36,182 nt of DNA from an uncultured Bacilli bacterium (GTDB taxonomy: Bacteria; Bacillota_I; Bacilli_A; RF39; UBA660), in the NCBI GenBank assembly GCA_947594595.1, contig CANQEE010000006.1, forward strand, positions 1 to 36,182, in the 5' to 3' direction. The position numbers and the translations under genes were made by a program. The notes beneath the pieces are model-generated. The model did no database searches and had not been told where the DNA came from. It worked only from the letters and a program-made list of their open reading frames with translations. Below are positions 23,408-33,554 of the stretch, piece by piece (position 1 is the stretch's first letter; every line of letters begins with the position of its first letter).

Positions 23408-23425
23408 GAAGTTATCTTATATAAT
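23397..23425 (+). promoter_or_regulatory. Perfect consensus promoter of rplJ-rplL overlapping the rplA end
   Basis: TTGACA (23397-23402), exactly 17 bases, then TATAAT (23420-23425): full sigma-A consensus in both hexamers. The -35 lies in the last codons and stop region of rplA. Transcription would begin about 23432, right at the L10 leader. Confidence 0.88.
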
Positions 23426-23430
23426 AACAA

Positions 23431-23540
23431 TTGATTTGAGTGCCATAGACAGTAGGTAAAAAAGTAAATCCTACCGAGGACAAATACTTTTCAAAAAAAC
23501 AAGGAAAAGGATTTTTGGGCATTCCAAGAATCCTTTTTTA
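23431..23540 (+). promoter_or_regulatory. L10 leader RNA with attenuator-like terminator
   Basis: The block GCCATAGACAGTAGGT (23442-23457) paired with CCTACCGAGG (23470-23479) is the conserved core of the ribosomal protein L10 leader, to which the L10-L12 complex binds in Firmicutes. It is followed by a strong terminator hairpin, AAGGATTTTTGG (23507-23518)/CCAAGAATCCTT (23524-23535), with six Ts (23534-23539), upstream of rplJ. This suggests transcription attenuation of rplJ-rplL when L10 is in excess. Confidence 0.85.
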
Positions 23541-23571
23541 TAGGCCTCAAAGAAAAAAAGGAGGTGCAGAT

Positions 23572-24066
23572 ATGGCCAGTGCAAAAGTTTTAGAAGCCAA
23601 GCAAAGAATCATTGATGAAATCAAAGGGCATGTAGAAGCGAGCAATAGTATTGTTTTGTTTGACTATCGTGGAATTACAGATGGGGAAGCAAAAGAATTA
23701 AGACGTGCTTTACGAAATGCAGGAGCTAATTATAAAATTTATAAAAATACATTATTGTCTCGTGCCTTTGATGATTTGAAAATCGATTTGAAAGATGCTT
23801 TAGAAGGTCCAAGTGCCTTTGCTTATAGCGAAGATCAAATTGCCCCAATTAAAGTTCTTTCAGACTTTGCCAAAGAACATTCTGCTTTAGCACTTAAAGT
23901 TGGTTTAGTTGATGGAGAAATTGCAGATGCAACAAAACTTAAAGAGTATGCAACCATTCCATCAAGAGAAGGACTACTTACAATGTTAGCTGGTGGAATG
24001 ATTGGCTTAGTGCGTGACTTATCTATTTGTTTAGATTTGTATGCACAACAAAAAGAAGAAAAATAA
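23572..24066 (+). CDS. rplJ: 50S ribosomal protein L10
   Basis: L10 is the base of the ribosomal stalk and carries the L7/L12 dimers on its C-terminal helix. The N-terminal domain (VLEAKQRIIDEIKGHVEAS, then IVLFDYRGITDGEAKELRRALR and YKIYKNTLLSRAF) is standard. The C-terminal helix (GMIGLVRDLSICLDLYAQQKEEK) binds L12. Length 164 is typical. ATG 23572 is chosen for AAGGAGGTG just before it; an open frame from 23515 would start inside the attenuator. Expression is likely controlled by the L10 leader. Confidence 0.97.
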   Translation: MASAKVLEAKQRIIDEIKGHVEASNSIVLFDYRGITDGEAKELRRALRNAGANYKIYKNTLLSRAFDDLKIDLKDALEGPSAFAYSEDQIAPIKVLSDFAKEHSALALKVGLVDGEIADATKLKEYATIPSREGLLTMLAGGMIGLVRDLSICLDLYAQQKEEK

Positions 24067-24096
24067 AGTTTAGCAAAAAAGAAGGAGGAATAAAAA

Positions 24097-24471
24097 ATGG
24101 CTAAATTAAATAAAGAAGATTTTATTAGTGCTTTAAAAGAGATGAATCTTTTAGAAATTAAAGAATTAGTAGACGCAATGAAAGAGGAGTTTGGAGTAGA
24201 TCCAAGTGCAGTAGCAGTTGCAGCAGCACCCGCTGCTGGTGATGCACAAGAAGCAGCTGCTCAAACAGTATCTGTTTCTATCACAGATCCAGGAGCTGCA
24301 AAGGTTGCTGTTATCAAAGTTGTACGTGAGATTACAGGATTAGGATTAAAAGAATCAAAAGACTTAGTTGATAATGCAGGAACTCCAATTAAGGAAAACA
24401 TTCCAATGGAAGAAGCAAATGAAATTAAAGCACAACTTGAAGAAGCAGGAGCTACTGTTGAAATTAAGTAA
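24097..24471 (+). CDS. rplL: 50S ribosomal protein L7/L12
   Basis: L7/L12 dimers form the flexible stalk that recruits translational GTPases. The N-terminal dimerisation helix ([29 protein letters not shown]) leads into an Ala-rich hinge (about residues 42-58). The globular C-terminal domain has [25 protein letters not shown] and ends [10 protein letters not shown]. Length 124 is normal. An AGGAGGAA site precedes the ATG, 30 bases after rplJ. The linked L10 leader probably sets its level together with L10. Confidence 0.98.
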   Translation: MAKLNKEDFISALKEMNLLEIKELVDAMKEEFGVDPSAVAVAAAPAAGDAQEAAAQTVSVSITDPGAAKVAVIKVVREITGLGLKESKDLVDNAGTPIKENIPMEEANEIKAQLEEAGATVEIK

Positions 24472-24517
24472 ATAAAGTTTGGAAAGCGAAAAAAGTTTTA
24501 GAGATTTTCAATTTTGA

Positions 24518-24546
24518 TTGACGATTTTTCAAATTTATAGTATTAT
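24518..24546 (+). promoter_or_regulatory. Promoter before ybxB
   Basis: TTGACG (24518-24523), a 17-base spacer and TATTAT (24541-24546), in the rplL-ybxB gap. Confidence 0.7.
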
Positions 24547-24560
24547 ACAAGTACGAAAGG

Positions 24561-24597
24561 AGACAACGATTCATCAGTTTGAAAAGTTGTCTTTTTC
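24561..24597 (+). terminator. Terminator/attenuator hairpin in the ybxB leader
   Basis: AGACAAC (24561-24567) pairs with GTTGTCT (24586-24592) around an 18-base loop and is followed by Ts (24592-24596), C and more Ts. It lies about 10 bases after the predicted start of transcription from 24518-24546. It could end the rplJL transcript, attenuate ybxB-rpoBC, or end a short RNA. Confidence 0.6.
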
Positions 24598-24616
24598 TTA
24601 TTTTTGGAGTGATTCA

Positions 24617-25216
24617 ATGAGTCAATATTTTGAAAATGATTCAAAACTAAAAAGTGAAATACAAGAAAGGGACGTTTTTGTTTTAGAAAAGAAATTTCTC
24701 TTTTACACAGATCATGGTGTTTTTTCAAAAAAAGGAGTTGACTATGGAAGTAGACTTTTGCTAGAAAGTCTTTTAAAAGAAGATATAAAAGCTCCATTTT
24801 TAGATGTGGGTTGTGGAGTAGGTATCTTAGGGATCGTCTTAAATAAAGTGTATGGTGTAGATGGGGATTTAATAGATGTAAATCGTCGTGCTATTCATCT
24901 TACAAAAAGAAATATAAAAGCAAATAATTGTGTTAATTTAGATGTATTTGAAAGCAATTGCTATTCAAATATTACGAAAAAATATCATCTTATTATAACG
25001 AATCCACCTATACGAGCAGGAAAAAAGATTGTATACACAATTCTAGAAGAAGCAAAGGAACATCTTTTTCCTGATGGAGTTCTTTATTTTGTCGTTCGAA
25101 AAGAACAAGGGGCTAAATCGATTCTATCCGACATGATAAAAAAGTATGATGTAACTATTATAGAAAGAAAAAAAGGTTTTTTTATTGTGAAATGCAAAAA
25201 TAGATTGACTTGTTGA
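24617..25216 (+). CDS. ybxB: RsmC-like class I SAM-dependent methyltransferase (YbxB)
   Basis: Predicted rRNA-type methyltransferase. The SAM-binding motif LDVGCGVGILGIVL (near residues 58-71) and the catalytic/base-flipping NPPIRAGK (near 125-132) place it with RsmC, which methylates N2 of G1207 in 16S rRNA. The DHGVFSKKGVDYGSRLL segment is also typical. B. subtilis YbxB is in the same place, between rplL and rpoB. Length 199 fits. ATG 24617 follows TTGGAGTGAT; an open frame extends upstream to a TTG at 24518 through the leader hairpin, which I reject as coding. Its last codons contain the rpoB -35. Confidence 0.9.
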   Translation: MSQYFENDSKLKSEIQERDVFVLEKKFLFYTDHGVFSKKGVDYGSRLLLESLLKEDIKAPFLDVGCGVGILGIVLNKVYGVDGDLIDVNRRAIHLTKRNIKANNCVNLDVFESNCYSNITKKYHLIITNPPIRAGKKIVYTILEEAKEHLFPDGVLYFVVRKEQGAKSILSDMIKKYDVTIIERKKGFFIVKCKNRLTC

Positions 25217-25233
25217 TGATTTTATGCTAATAA
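25205..25233 (+). promoter_or_regulatory. Probable promoter of rpoB-rpoC
   Basis: TTGACT (25205-25210) within the last codons of ybxB, a 17-base spacer ending TGC (extended -10) and TAATAA (25228-25233). A TATAAA at 25234-25239 is an alternative -10 with a shorter spacer. Confidence 0.45.
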
Positions 25234-25302
25234 TATAAATTGGCAACGTATTATTTTTAGAAATAAAAGTGAAGCGAAAATAATGGTATAGGGGTGAATT
25301 TT

Positions 25303-28300
25303 GTGGCATTTAAAATCGTAAACTGTGGCGCTTATCGCAAAAGAAGAAATTATTCAAAAATTAAGAATACGTATGAACTAAAAGACTTATTGGAAATTCA
25401 AAAAAAATCTTATGATTGGTTTATTACAAAAGGAATCAAAGAGGTTTTTGAAGATTTATTTCCAGTAGAAAATTTTTCAGGAACTCTTTCTTTAGAATTT
25501 GGAGATTATCATTTTGAAGAACCTAGATATTCTATAAAAGAGAGCAAAGATCGTGAAACAACTTTCTCAGCACCACTCAAAGTAGAAGTGCGTCTTTTTA
25601 ACCATGAAACTGGAGAAGTAAAAGAGCAGGAAATTTTCATGGGTGATATGCCAATTATGACAGACAGTGGAACCTTTGTAATCAATGGGGCAGAACGTGT
25701 AATTGTCTCACAATTGGTTCGTTCTCCAAGTGTTTATTTTAATCATGAAATTGATAAAAATGGACGAGAGTTAATTACTTCTCAAATTATTCCAACGCGT
25801 GGTACATGGCTTGAATATGAAACAGATGCAAGAGATGTTATGTATGTTAGAATTGATCGAACAAGAAAAGTGGCTTTAACAACTCTTCTTCGTGCCTTTG
25901 GTCTTTCAAGTGATGAAGATATTAAAAAAGTTTTTGGAACCGATGAATATTTAGAAAATACCATTGCAAAAGATAGTACTAAAAATACCGATGAAGCATT
26001 GATTGAAATTTATGAAAAATTACGCCCAGGAGAGCCTGCAACACTTGATTCATCAAAGAATCAAATCATTACTAGATTTTTTGATGAATTTCGCTATGAT
26101 TTAGCACGTGTTGGACGTTATAAATTTAATCGTAAATTAAATGTATGTGATCGTCTATTAAACCAAACACTTGCAGAAAATATAAAAGTAGATGGAAAGA
26201 TTGCTGTTCCAAAAGGAACCCTTATTACTAAAGAAGTTTTAGAAACCCTTCGTCCTATCTTCCAAAGTGGATATGGTGTAAAACAAGTTGCTATTAACGA
26301 AGAATTGGATACCTACAATCGCATTCAAGTAGTGATGATTGTTGATCCAAAAGATAAGAAAAAGACACTTGCTGTAATTGGAAATGATCAAACAATTGAT
26401 GTAAAACGTTTAACAATCAGTGATGTATATGCTTCTATTTCTTATTATTTAAATCTTCTTCATGGAGTAGGAAATTTTGATGAAATCGATCATTTAGGAA
26501 ACAGACGAATCCGTCAAGTTGGTGAACTTTTACAAAACCAATTCCGGATTGGTGTTTCTAGAATGGAACGTGTGATTCGTGAGAGAATGACTACACAAGA
26601 AATGGAAGAAGTAACTCCAAAAACTTTAATCAATATTCGCCCTGTTACTGCAGCGATGAAAGAATTTTTCGGAAGTAGTCAATTGTCTCAATTTATGGAT
26701 CAAACCAATCCAATTGCAGAACTTACTAATAAACGTCGTTTATCAGCTTTAGGACCAGGAGGACTTTCAAGAGATCGTGCTGGAGTAGAAGTTCGTGATG
26801 TTAATACTTCTCACTATGGTCGTATCTGTCCAATTGAATCACCAGAAGGTCCTAACATCGGATTGATTACCTCTCTTGCAAGTTATGCCAAAATTGATGA
26901 ATATGGATTTATTATGACACCATATCGAAAAGTTATAGATTGCAAAATCACTGATGAAGTAGAATATTTAACAGCAGATGAAGAGTTAGATTTTATTATT
27001 TCTCAATCAACAGTAGATACAGATAAAGATAATAAAATTATTCAAGAACAGGTCAATGCAAGATTTCGAGGAGAAAATATTTTAGCAAAACCAGAGCAAG
27101 TTGATTATATTGATGTAAGTCCACAACAAGTTGTATCGATCACAACAAGTTGTATTCCTTTCCTTGAACATGATGATGCAACACGTGCTTTGATGGGAGC
27201 CAATATGCAACGTCAAGCGATGCCACTTTTAAAGACCGAAGCTCCATATATTGGAACAGGAGTTGAATTTATTGCTGCAAAAGATTCTGGAGTTGAGATT
27301 GTTGCAAAAGCGGATGGAATTGTTGAATATGTAGATGCTAAAAAAATAATTGTTAAAAACAAAACAGGAAAAGATACTTATTATCTTGCAAATTTTGAAC
27401 TTGCAAATTCAGGAATTTGTAATCATCAAAGACCTATTGTAAAAGTAGGAGATAAGGTTGTTGCCAATGAGACAATTCTTGCAGATGGAAACAGTACAGA
27501 TAAAGGAGAGTTGGCACTTGGTAAAAACGTAGTGGTTGCTTTCATGACATTTGATGGATATAACTATGAAGATGCCGTTATTTTAAACGAAAACTTAGTC
27601 AAAGATGATAAATATACTTCTCTTCATTTGGAAGATTATGAAATGCAATGCCGTGAGACAAAACTAGGTCCAGAAGAAATTACAAGAGATATTCCAAATG
27701 TCAGTGAAGAAGCTCGTAAAAATTTGGATGAAAACGGAATTGTAACCATTGGAACAGAAGTAAAAGAAGGGGACATTCTTGTTGGAAAAGTAACTCCAAA
27801 AGGAATGGCAGAACTCACATCAGAAGAAAAATTGTTACATGCAATTTTTGGAGAGAAGACTCGAGAAGTACGAGATACCTCTCTTCGTGTTCCACATGGA
27901 GGAGATGGAATCGTTCATGATATCAAGATTTATTCTCGTAAAGACAACGATGAGCTTCCAGCAGGTGTTTCTAAAGTTATACGTGTATATATCATCCAAA
28001 AAAGAAAAATTCAAGTAGGAGATAAAATGTCTGGACGACATGGAAACAAAGGAGTTATTTCCTTAATTCTTCCTCAAGAAGATATGCCATATTTGCCAGA
28101 TGGAACTCCAGTTGATATCATGTTAAATCCACAAGGTGTTCCTTCCCGTATGAATCTTGGTCAAATTTTAGAGCTTCATATGGGAATGGCGGCAAAAAAA
28201 TTAGGTGTCCATATTGCAACTCCAGTCTTTGATGGTGCACATATTAGTGATATTGAAGAGATGATGAAAGAAGCAGGAATGGATCCAGATGGAAAGACGG

Positions 28301-28935
28301 TTCTTTATAATGGTCGTACAGGAGAGCCTTTTGATAATCGTATCGCTGTAGGTGTTATGTATATGATCAAACTTCATCATATGGTTGATGATAAGTTACA
28401 TGCCAGAAGTACAGGACCTTATTCTCTTGTTACACAACAACCGCTTGGAGGAAAAGCTCAATTTGGTGGACAACGTTTTGGAGAGATGGAAGTTTGGGCG
28501 CTTTATGCTTATGGAGCTGCACATACTTTACAAGAAATATTAACGGTAAAATCAGATGATGTAGTTGGACGTGTAAAAGTTTATGAAGCTATTGTTAAAG
28601 GGCAAGAAATCAATCAAGCAGGAGTACCAGAATCTTTCCGTGTACTTATGAAAGAGTTCCAAGCTTTAGGACTTGATATTTCTGTGATCAATGATAAAGG
28701 AGAAACCGTTGAATTAAAACAAATGGAAGAAGAGGAAGAAGATACAAAAGAAGAATATTCTGAAGTAGAAGTAACTCCAGTTACCTTACCTAAGGAAGAA
28801 TCTTCTGAAATTGAGGACGCTTCTTTAGGAAGCGATCTTACGAAAGATGAATACTCTTTTGAATTTGAATCAGAAGAGGAAGAAGATATGCCACTCGACT
28901 TTGACGAAACTATGATGGAGGGGGATGAAGAATAA
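25303..28935 (+). CDS. rpoB: DNA-directed RNA polymerase subunit beta
   Basis: Beta subunit of RNA polymerase, 1210 residues. Recognisable regions include the rifampicin-binding cluster ([17 protein letters not shown], then [18 protein letters not shown]), [35 protein letters not shown] and [26 protein letters not shown]. The residue equivalent to E. coli H526 is Asn (codon 26728-26730, N476 here). About 70 C-terminal residues are highly acidic, as in other Bacilli. GTG 25303 is preferred over GTG 25294 because GGGGTG at 25291-25296 is its ribosome-binding site. It is followed by rpoC with a one-base overlap. Confidence 0.98.
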   Translation: MAFKIVNCGAYRKRRNYSKIKNTYELKDLLEIQKKSYDWFITKGIKEVFEDLFPVENFSGTLSLEFGDYHFEEPRYSIKESKDRETTFSAPLKVEVRLFNHETGEVKEQEIFMGDMPIMTDSGTFVINGAERVIVSQLVRSPSVYFNHEIDKNGRELITSQIIPTRGTWLEYETDARDVMYVRIDRTRKVALTTLLRAFGLSSDEDIKKVFGTDEYLENTIAKDSTKNTDEALIEIYEKLRPGEPATLDSSKNQIITRFFDEFRYDLARVGRYKFNRKLNVCDRLLNQTLAENIKVDGKIAVPKGTLITKEVLETLRPIFQSGYGVKQVAINEELDTYNRIQVVMIVDPKDKKKTLAVIGNDQTIDVKRLTISDVYASISYYLNLLHGVGNFDEIDHLGNRRIRQVGELLQNQFRIGVSRMERVIRERMTTQEMEEVTPKTLINIRPVTAAMKEFFGSSQLSQFMDQTNPIAELTNKRRLSALGPGGLSRDRAGVEVRDVNTSHYGRICPIESPEGPNIGLITSLASYAKIDEYGFIMTPYRKVIDCKITDEVEYLTADEELDFIISQSTVDTDKDNKIIQEQVNARFRGENILAKPEQVDYIDVSPQQVVSITTSCIPFLEHDDATRALMGANMQRQAMPLLKTEAPYIGTGVEFIAAKDSGVEIVAKADGIVEYVDAKKIIVKNKTGKDTYYLANFELANSGICNHQRPIVKVGDKVVANETILADGNSTDKGELALGKNVVVAFMTFDGYNYEDAVILNENLVKDDKYTSLHLEDYEMQCRETKLGPEEITRDIPNVSEEARKNLDENGIVTIGTEVKEGDILVGKVTPKGMAELTSEEKLLHAIFGEKTREVRDTSLRVPHGGDGIVHDIKIYSRKDNDELPAGVSKVIRVYIIQKRKIQVGDKMSGRHGNKGVISLILPQEDMPYLPDGTPVDIMLNPQGVPSRMNLGQILELHMGMAAKKLGVHIATPVFDGAHISDIEEMMKEAGMDPDGKTVLYNGRTGEPFDNRIAVGVMYMIKLHHMVDDKLHARSTGPYSLVTQQPLGGKAQFGGQRFGEMEVWALYAYGAAHTLQEILTVKSDDVVGRVKVYEAIVKGQEINQAGVPESFRVLMKEFQALGLDISVINDKGETVELKQMEEEEEDTKEEYSEVEVTPVTLPKEESSEIEDASLGSDLTKDEYSFEFESEEEEDMPLDFDETMMEGDEE

Positions 28936-31900
28936 TGATGGAAGTAAATAAGTTCGAAGCAATCAAAATTGGGATTGCTTCCCCTGAAAAAATTCGCGAA
29001 TGGTCTTATGGTGAAGTAAAAAAACCAGAGACAATCAACTATCGTACGTTACGACCAGAACGAGATGGACTTTATTGTGAAAAGATTTTTGGACCAACAA
29101 AAGATTTTGAATGTGCTTGTGGAAAATATAAAAGAGTTCGTTATAAAAACATTGTTTGTGATCGTTGTGGTGTAGAAGTTACCAAATCAAAAGTAAGACG
29201 TGAAAGAATGGGACATATTGAACTTGCAAGCCCAGTTTCTCATATTTGGTTCTTTAAAGGAGTACCTTCTCGTATGGGACTTGTTCTTGATATGAGTCCA
29301 AGAGATCTAGAAGAAGTATTATATTTTGTTAGTTATGTTGTTATTGATAAAGGAAATGCTCCTCTTGAAAATAAACAGACGCTTTCTGAAAAAGAATACC
29401 GTGCTTATTATGAAAAATATGGGAATGGTTTCAAAGTTGGAATGGGAGCAGAAGCAATTAAAGAGCTTTTGAAAAAAGTAGATTTAGAAAAAGAAATTGA
29501 AACTTTAACGAAAGAATTAGAAAATGCACAAGGTCAAAAAAGAACTCGTTTAATAAAAAGATTGGATGTATTAGATGCATTCTATAAATCAGGAAACAAA
29601 CCAGAATGGATGATTATGGATTGTATTCCAGTTATTCCACCTGATTTGCGTCCAATGATCCAGTTAGATGGAGGACGTTTTGCAACCAGTGATTTAAATG
29701 ATCTCTATCGTCGTGTTATTAACAGAAATAACCGTTTAAAGAAATTGATTGACTTAGGTGCTCCTGGAATTATTATTCAAAATGAAAAACGTATGTTACA
29801 AGAAGCAGTTGACGCTTTATTTGACAATGGTAGACGTGGAAGAAGTGTCACAGGTGCTGGAAATCGTCCTTTGAAGTCAATTTCTAGCATGTTAAAAGGA
29901 AAACAAGGACGCTTTCGTCAAAACTTATTAGGAAAACGTGTAGATTATTCAGGACGTTCTGTTATTGTTGTAGGACCTTCTTTAAAAATGTATCAATGTG
30001 GAATTCCAAAAGAAATGGCACTCGAATTGTTTAAACCACACGTAATTCATGGACTTGTAGAACGAGACATTGCTCATAATATTAAAGCAGCAAAACGCTT
30101 AATTGAAAATCAAGATCCTGTTGTGTGGGATGTAGTAGAAGATGTTATAAAAGAACATCCAGTTTTATTGAACCGTGCTCCAACTCTTCATAGACTTGGA
30201 ATTCAAGCTTTTGAACCTATTTTAGTAGGAGGAAAAGCAATTCGTCTTCACCCTCTTGTATGTCCAGCTTTTAATGCAGATTTTGATGGAGATCAAATGG
30301 CAGTCCATGTACCTCTTTCAGAAGAAGCACAAGCAGAAGCAAGAATGTTAATGCTTGGATCAAACAATATTCTTCATCCAAAATCAGGAGATCCAATTGT
30401 AACCCCAAGTCAAGATATGGTTCTTGGAAACTATTATATTACGATGGAAAAAGCAGGTCTTGAAGGGGAAGGTAGAGTTTTTAAAGATTGTAACGAAGCT
30501 TTAATGGCCTATGAAAGACGTGAAATTACCCTTCATACAAGAATTGCAATTCCTGTAAATTCATTTAAATACAAATTATTTACAGAAGAACAACATGGAA
30601 AATATTTGGTTACAACCGTTGGAAAAATCAAATTCAATGAAATTTTACCAGACTCTTTTCCTTACATCAATGAACCTACTGATGAAAATATTCAACAAAT
30701 TACACCTAATAAATATTTCTTAGAAAAGGGAACCAATATCAAAGAAGCTATTGCAGCTATGCCTCTTGTAAAACCTTATGCCAAAGGAACTCTTGAAAAA
30801 GTTATTGCTCAAGTATTTAAACGTTATAAAACAACAGAAACATCAAGCATGCTCGATAAATTAAAAGATTTGGGATTTAAGTATTCAACAGTGGCAGGAA
30901 TTACAGTTTCAATGAGTGATGTTGAAACGAGTGATCGAAAACAAGAATTTATTGATGAAGGACAAAGTATGGTTAACAAGATCAATAAACAATATAGTCG
31001 TGGTCTAATTACAGAAGAAGAACGACATCAAAAAGTTATTGATACTTGGTATGCGGTAAAAGATAAAGTACAGAATGAATTACAAGAAATTGCTGATCGA
31101 AATGTAGACAATCCAATTTTCATGATGATGCATTCAAAAGCACGTGGTAATATTTCAAACTTTACGCAAGTTGCAGGAATGAGAGGTTTGATGCAAAAAC
31201 CAAATGGAGATCCAATTGAAATCCCAGTTTTATCAAACTTTAAGGAAGGACTTTCTGTTTCGGAATTCTTCTTATCTACACACTCTGCACGTAAAGGTAG
31301 TGCTGATACAGCTTTAAAAACAGCTGATTCTGGATATTTAACAAGACGACTTGTTGATGTCAGCCAAGATATGATTGTAAGAGAAGCAGATTGTGGAACT
31401 GATCAAGGTGTAGTTGTTCGAGATTTCATCAATGATAAAACAGGAGCAGTTATTGAAGGATTATATGATCGAATTGTTGGACGTTTTGCTAATAAGAAAA
31501 TTATAGATCCAGAAACAAAGAAAGTTCTTGTAGAAAAAGATGAAATGATTACAGAATCTTTAGCAGAAAAAATTATCAAAGCAGGAATTGAAGAAGTAGA
31601 AATTCGTACGATTTTAACATGCAATACGCAAAATGGTGTTTGTCAAAAATGTTATGGTCGAAATCTTGCAACAGGAAATTTAGTAGAAATTGGAGAAGCT
31701 GTTGGAGTTATGGCTGCACAATCTATTGGAGAACCTGGAACACAACTTACAATGCGTACTTTCCATACAGGTGGAGTTGCTGGAGGAGAAGATATTACTC
31801 AAGGTCTTCCACGTGTACAAGAATTATTTGAAGCTCGAAATCCAAAAGGAAAAGCAACCATTGCAGAAATTGATGGAAAAGTATCTAAGATTAAAGAAGA

Positions 31901-32567
31901 TCATGGAAAATTCAAAATTAGTATTAAAAACAAATTAGAAACCAAAGAACATACTACAAATTATGGTGCAAAACTTTGCGTAGAAGAAGGAGCTACTGTT
32001 CACTGTGGTGATAAACTTACAGAAGGAGCTATTTCTCCAAAAGAACTTCTCGATGTAACAGATCCAATTACAACACAAGAATACATTTTGAAAGAAGTGC
32101 AAAATACATATCGTTCTCAAGGGGTTGATATTTCAGATAAACATATTGAAATTATAGCTCGTAGAATGATTTCTAAAATTCGAATCGTTGAAAGTGGTGA
32201 CACTTTATTCTTACCAGGAAGCTTAGTTAATTTCCGTGAGTTTACAGATGGAAATAAAGAAGCTATTATCAAAGGAAAGAAACCTGCTTTAGGACGACCT
32301 GTTCTATTAGGAATTACAAAAGCCTCTCTTGAGACTGATTCCTTCTTATCTGCAGCTTCTTTCCAAGAGACAACTCGAATTTTAACAGATGCTGCAATTC
32401 GTGGAAAAGTAGATCATTTGGAAGGACTCAAAGAAAATGTCTTACTTGGTAAGTTAATTCCAGCAGGTACAGGAAGTAAGATTTATCGAGATGTTGAATA
32501 TGAACTAGAAAATGCTTTTGTAGATGAAGAACCTCTTGATAAATTAGAAGATGAATTTATGGAATAG
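28935..32567 (+). CDS. rpoC: DNA-directed RNA polymerase subunit beta'
   Basis: Beta' subunit, 1210 residues, the usual size for Firmicutes. The N-terminal zinc ribbon has CACGKYK and CDRCGVEV. The catalytic magnesium motif NADFDGDQM starts at residue 447 (D449, D451, D453). The bridge-helix region reads [34 protein letters not shown]. The second zinc site uses the Cys of [10 protein letters not shown] with [11 protein letters not shown]. The trigger-loop and C-terminal clamp sequence [28 protein letters not shown] is intact. The ATG shares one base with the rpoB stop; a second ATG follows at once. Confidence 0.98.
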   Translation: MMEVNKFEAIKIGIASPEKIREWSYGEVKKPETINYRTLRPERDGLYCEKIFGPTKDFECACGKYKRVRYKNIVCDRCGVEVTKSKVRRERMGHIELASPVSHIWFFKGVPSRMGLVLDMSPRDLEEVLYFVSYVVIDKGNAPLENKQTLSEKEYRAYYEKYGNGFKVGMGAEAIKELLKKVDLEKEIETLTKELENAQGQKRTRLIKRLDVLDAFYKSGNKPEWMIMDCIPVIPPDLRPMIQLDGGRFATSDLNDLYRRVINRNNRLKKLIDLGAPGIIIQNEKRMLQEAVDALFDNGRRGRSVTGAGNRPLKSISSMLKGKQGRFRQNLLGKRVDYSGRSVIVVGPSLKMYQCGIPKEMALELFKPHVIHGLVERDIAHNIKAAKRLIENQDPVVWDVVEDVIKEHPVLLNRAPTLHRLGIQAFEPILVGGKAIRLHPLVCPAFNADFDGDQMAVHVPLSEEAQAEARMLMLGSNNILHPKSGDPIVTPSQDMVLGNYYITMEKAGLEGEGRVFKDCNEALMAYERREITLHTRIAIPVNSFKYKLFTEEQHGKYLVTTVGKIKFNEILPDSFPYINEPTDENIQQITPNKYFLEKGTNIKEAIAAMPLVKPYAKGTLEKVIAQVFKRYKTTETSSMLDKLKDLGFKYSTVAGITVSMSDVETSDRKQEFIDEGQSMVNKINKQYSRGLITEEERHQKVIDTWYAVKDKVQNELQEIADRNVDNPIFMMMHSKARGNISNFTQVAGMRGLMQKPNGDPIEIPVLSNFKEGLSVSEFFLSTHSARKGSADTALKTADSGYLTRRLVDVSQDMIVREADCGTDQGVVVRDFINDKTGAVIEGLYDRIVGRFANKKIIDPETKKVLVEKDEMITESLAEKIIKAGIEEVEIRTILTCNTQNGVCQKCYGRNLATGNLVEIGEAVGVMAAQSIGEPGTQLTMRTFHTGGVAGGEDITQGLPRVQELFEARNPKGKATIAEIDGKVSKIKEDHGKFKISIKNKLETKEHTTNYGAKLCVEEGATVHCGDKLTEGAISPKELLDVTDPITTQEYILKEVQNTYRSQGVDISDKHIEIIARRMISKIRIVESGDTLFLPGSLVNFREFTDGNKEAIIKGKKPALGRPVLLGITKASLETDSFLSAASFQETTRILTDAAIRGKVDHLEGLKENVLLGKLIPAGTGSKIYRDVEYELENAFVDEEPLDKLEDEFME

Positions 32568-32589
32568 GAGAAATCCTATTCTTTTTTTT
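32562..32589 (+). terminator. Strong intrinsic terminator after rpoC
   Basis: Perfect 8-bp stem GAATAGGA (32562-32569)/TCCTATTC (32574-32581) with a GAAA loop and eight Ts. The rpoC stop codon TAG is inside the left arm. Confidence 0.92.
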
Positions 32590-32686
32590 AGAAAAAAAGA
32601 AGATTTTTTCTTCTAGATAATACTTCAAAAAATAAAATAAATTTGACAAAGAGAAAATACTTTTTGTAAAGTTAAAAGACTTTTTC

Positions 32687-32715
32687 TTTTTCTTTTTTTA
32701 GTGCTTTGATACAAT
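32687..32715 (+). promoter_or_regulatory. Probable extended -10 promoter of the HAD gene cluster
   Basis: TGA followed by TACAAT (32710-32715) gives an extended -10. The -35 region (32687-32692) is a poor T-rich match. A separate TTGACA at 32643 lacks a good -10 at proper distance. Confidence 0.5.
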
Positions 32716-32739
32716 AAGAATAGAAAGGATAGGGGTTAT

Positions 32740-33345
32740 ATGCGAATTGGTGTTGATATTGATGGAGTTTTAAATAATATTGCAGAATGGCATTTTAATT
32801 ATGGAATGAAATTTTGTTTAGAAGAAAAAATCTTTAAAGGATTTAATCCTAATGATTATTTTATGGAACAAGAGTTTTATCTAACCAAAGAAGAAAATGT
32901 AAAATTTTGGCATCGTTATATCTTTGATTTATTATGTGCAATTCCAGTACGCCCCTTTGCCAGTGAAGTGCTTCATAAATTAAGAAAAGAAGGGCATACC
33001 ATTGTAATTTTAACTGCAAGAGATAACCAATATTTAAAGAATCAATATGAAGGAACTATTGATTTTTATGTAAAAGAATGGCTTCATAAGAACAATATAG
33101 AATATGATGAGATCATCACAGGTTCTGTGGATAAGTGTGAAAAATGTCTTTCTAATCATTTAGATGTTATGATTGAAGATAAAAGAACCAACATAAAAAA
33201 GATTAGTGAACATATTCCTGTACTTTGTTTTGATGCGCCTTATAATAGAGATGTTCATGGGGAAAATATAAAACGTGTTTATACATGGTATGAAATTTAC
33301 CAACAATTCCAAAAAAATAAAGTTGAGGAGATAGAAGTGCTATAA
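32740..33345 (+). CDS. HAD-superfamily nucleotidase-like protein
   Basis: Predicted HAD-type phosphatase, probably a 5'(3')-nucleotidase relative (NT5C/YqfW type). Motif I is DIDGVLNN (D6, D8), motif II is the Thr of ILTAR in the middle, and motif IV is IEDKRTN (Glu-Asp). The segment EWLHKNNIEYDEIITG between them is common in this group. Length 201 fits a HAD with a small helical cap. Substrate is unknown; deoxynucleotides are a guess. An AGGGG-type site lies close to the ATG. It starts a cluster placed where Bacilli usually have rplGB (L7Ae-like) between rpoC and rpsL. Confidence 0.82.
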   Translation: MRIGVDIDGVLNNIAEWHFNYGMKFCLEEKIFKGFNPNDYFMEQEFYLTKEENVKFWHRYIFDLLCAIPVRPFASEVLHKLRKEGHTIVILTARDNQYLKNQYEGTIDFYVKEWLHKNNIEYDEIITGSVDKCEKCLSNHLDVMIEDKRTNIKKISEHIPVLCFDAPYNRDVHGENIKRVYTWYEIYQQFQKNKVEEIEVL

Positions 33346-33363
33346 TAGAAGCAGGAGGAACTT

Positions 33364-33549
33364 ATGAAAAAATTAAATAATAAAGGATTAGGAATGGGTA
33401 TGTTCCTTGCTTTTATCTGTATCTTCTTTTTATTTCTCTTTATTATTTGGTCTATTGCTTTCTATGCCGGAGTAGAAAAAGGATCACCTAAATCAAGATA
33501 TATAATAGAAAGTGGAAAAATTTATTCAAATGAAGATAAGAAAGTGTGA
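33364..33549 (+). CDS. Small single-span membrane protein with prepilin-like N-terminus
   Basis: A 61-residue protein: short basic start (MKKLNNKG), hydrophobic helix (about residues 10-36) and a charged tail with PKSRYIIESGK. MKKLNNKG followed by a hydrophobic stretch resembles the class III leader of type IV pilin-like proteins, but the Glu at position +5 after the Gly is missing (LGMGM). I cannot assign a function. GCAGGAGGAAC gives a good ribosome-binding site seven bases before the ATG. The stop overlaps or lies next to the start of the following gene, so they are coupled. Confidence 0.7.
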   Translation: MKKLNNKGLGMGMFLAFICIFFLFLFIIWSIAFYAGVEKGSPKSRYIIESGKIYSNEDKKV

Positions 33550-33554
33550 TTGAG

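Noticed and set aside
23515-23571. N-terminal extension of L10
   Set aside because: The extra codons lie inside the terminator hairpin of the L10 leader. ATG 23572 has a strong ribosome-binding site and gives the standard L10 N-terminus.
24518-24616. N-terminal extension of YbxB from TTG 24518
   Set aside because: It would translate a promoter and hairpin. ATG 24617 has a good GGAG site and matches family length.
32592-32618. Second terminator hairpin after rpoC (AGAAGA/TCTTCT)
   Set aside because: It is A/T-rich, low complexity and lies just after a very strong terminator. It could be chance in such a region.
33364-33549. True type IV pilin call for the 61-residue protein
   Set aside because: The leader resembles a class III signal but the conserved Glu at +5 is absent and no pilus machinery is in the window.
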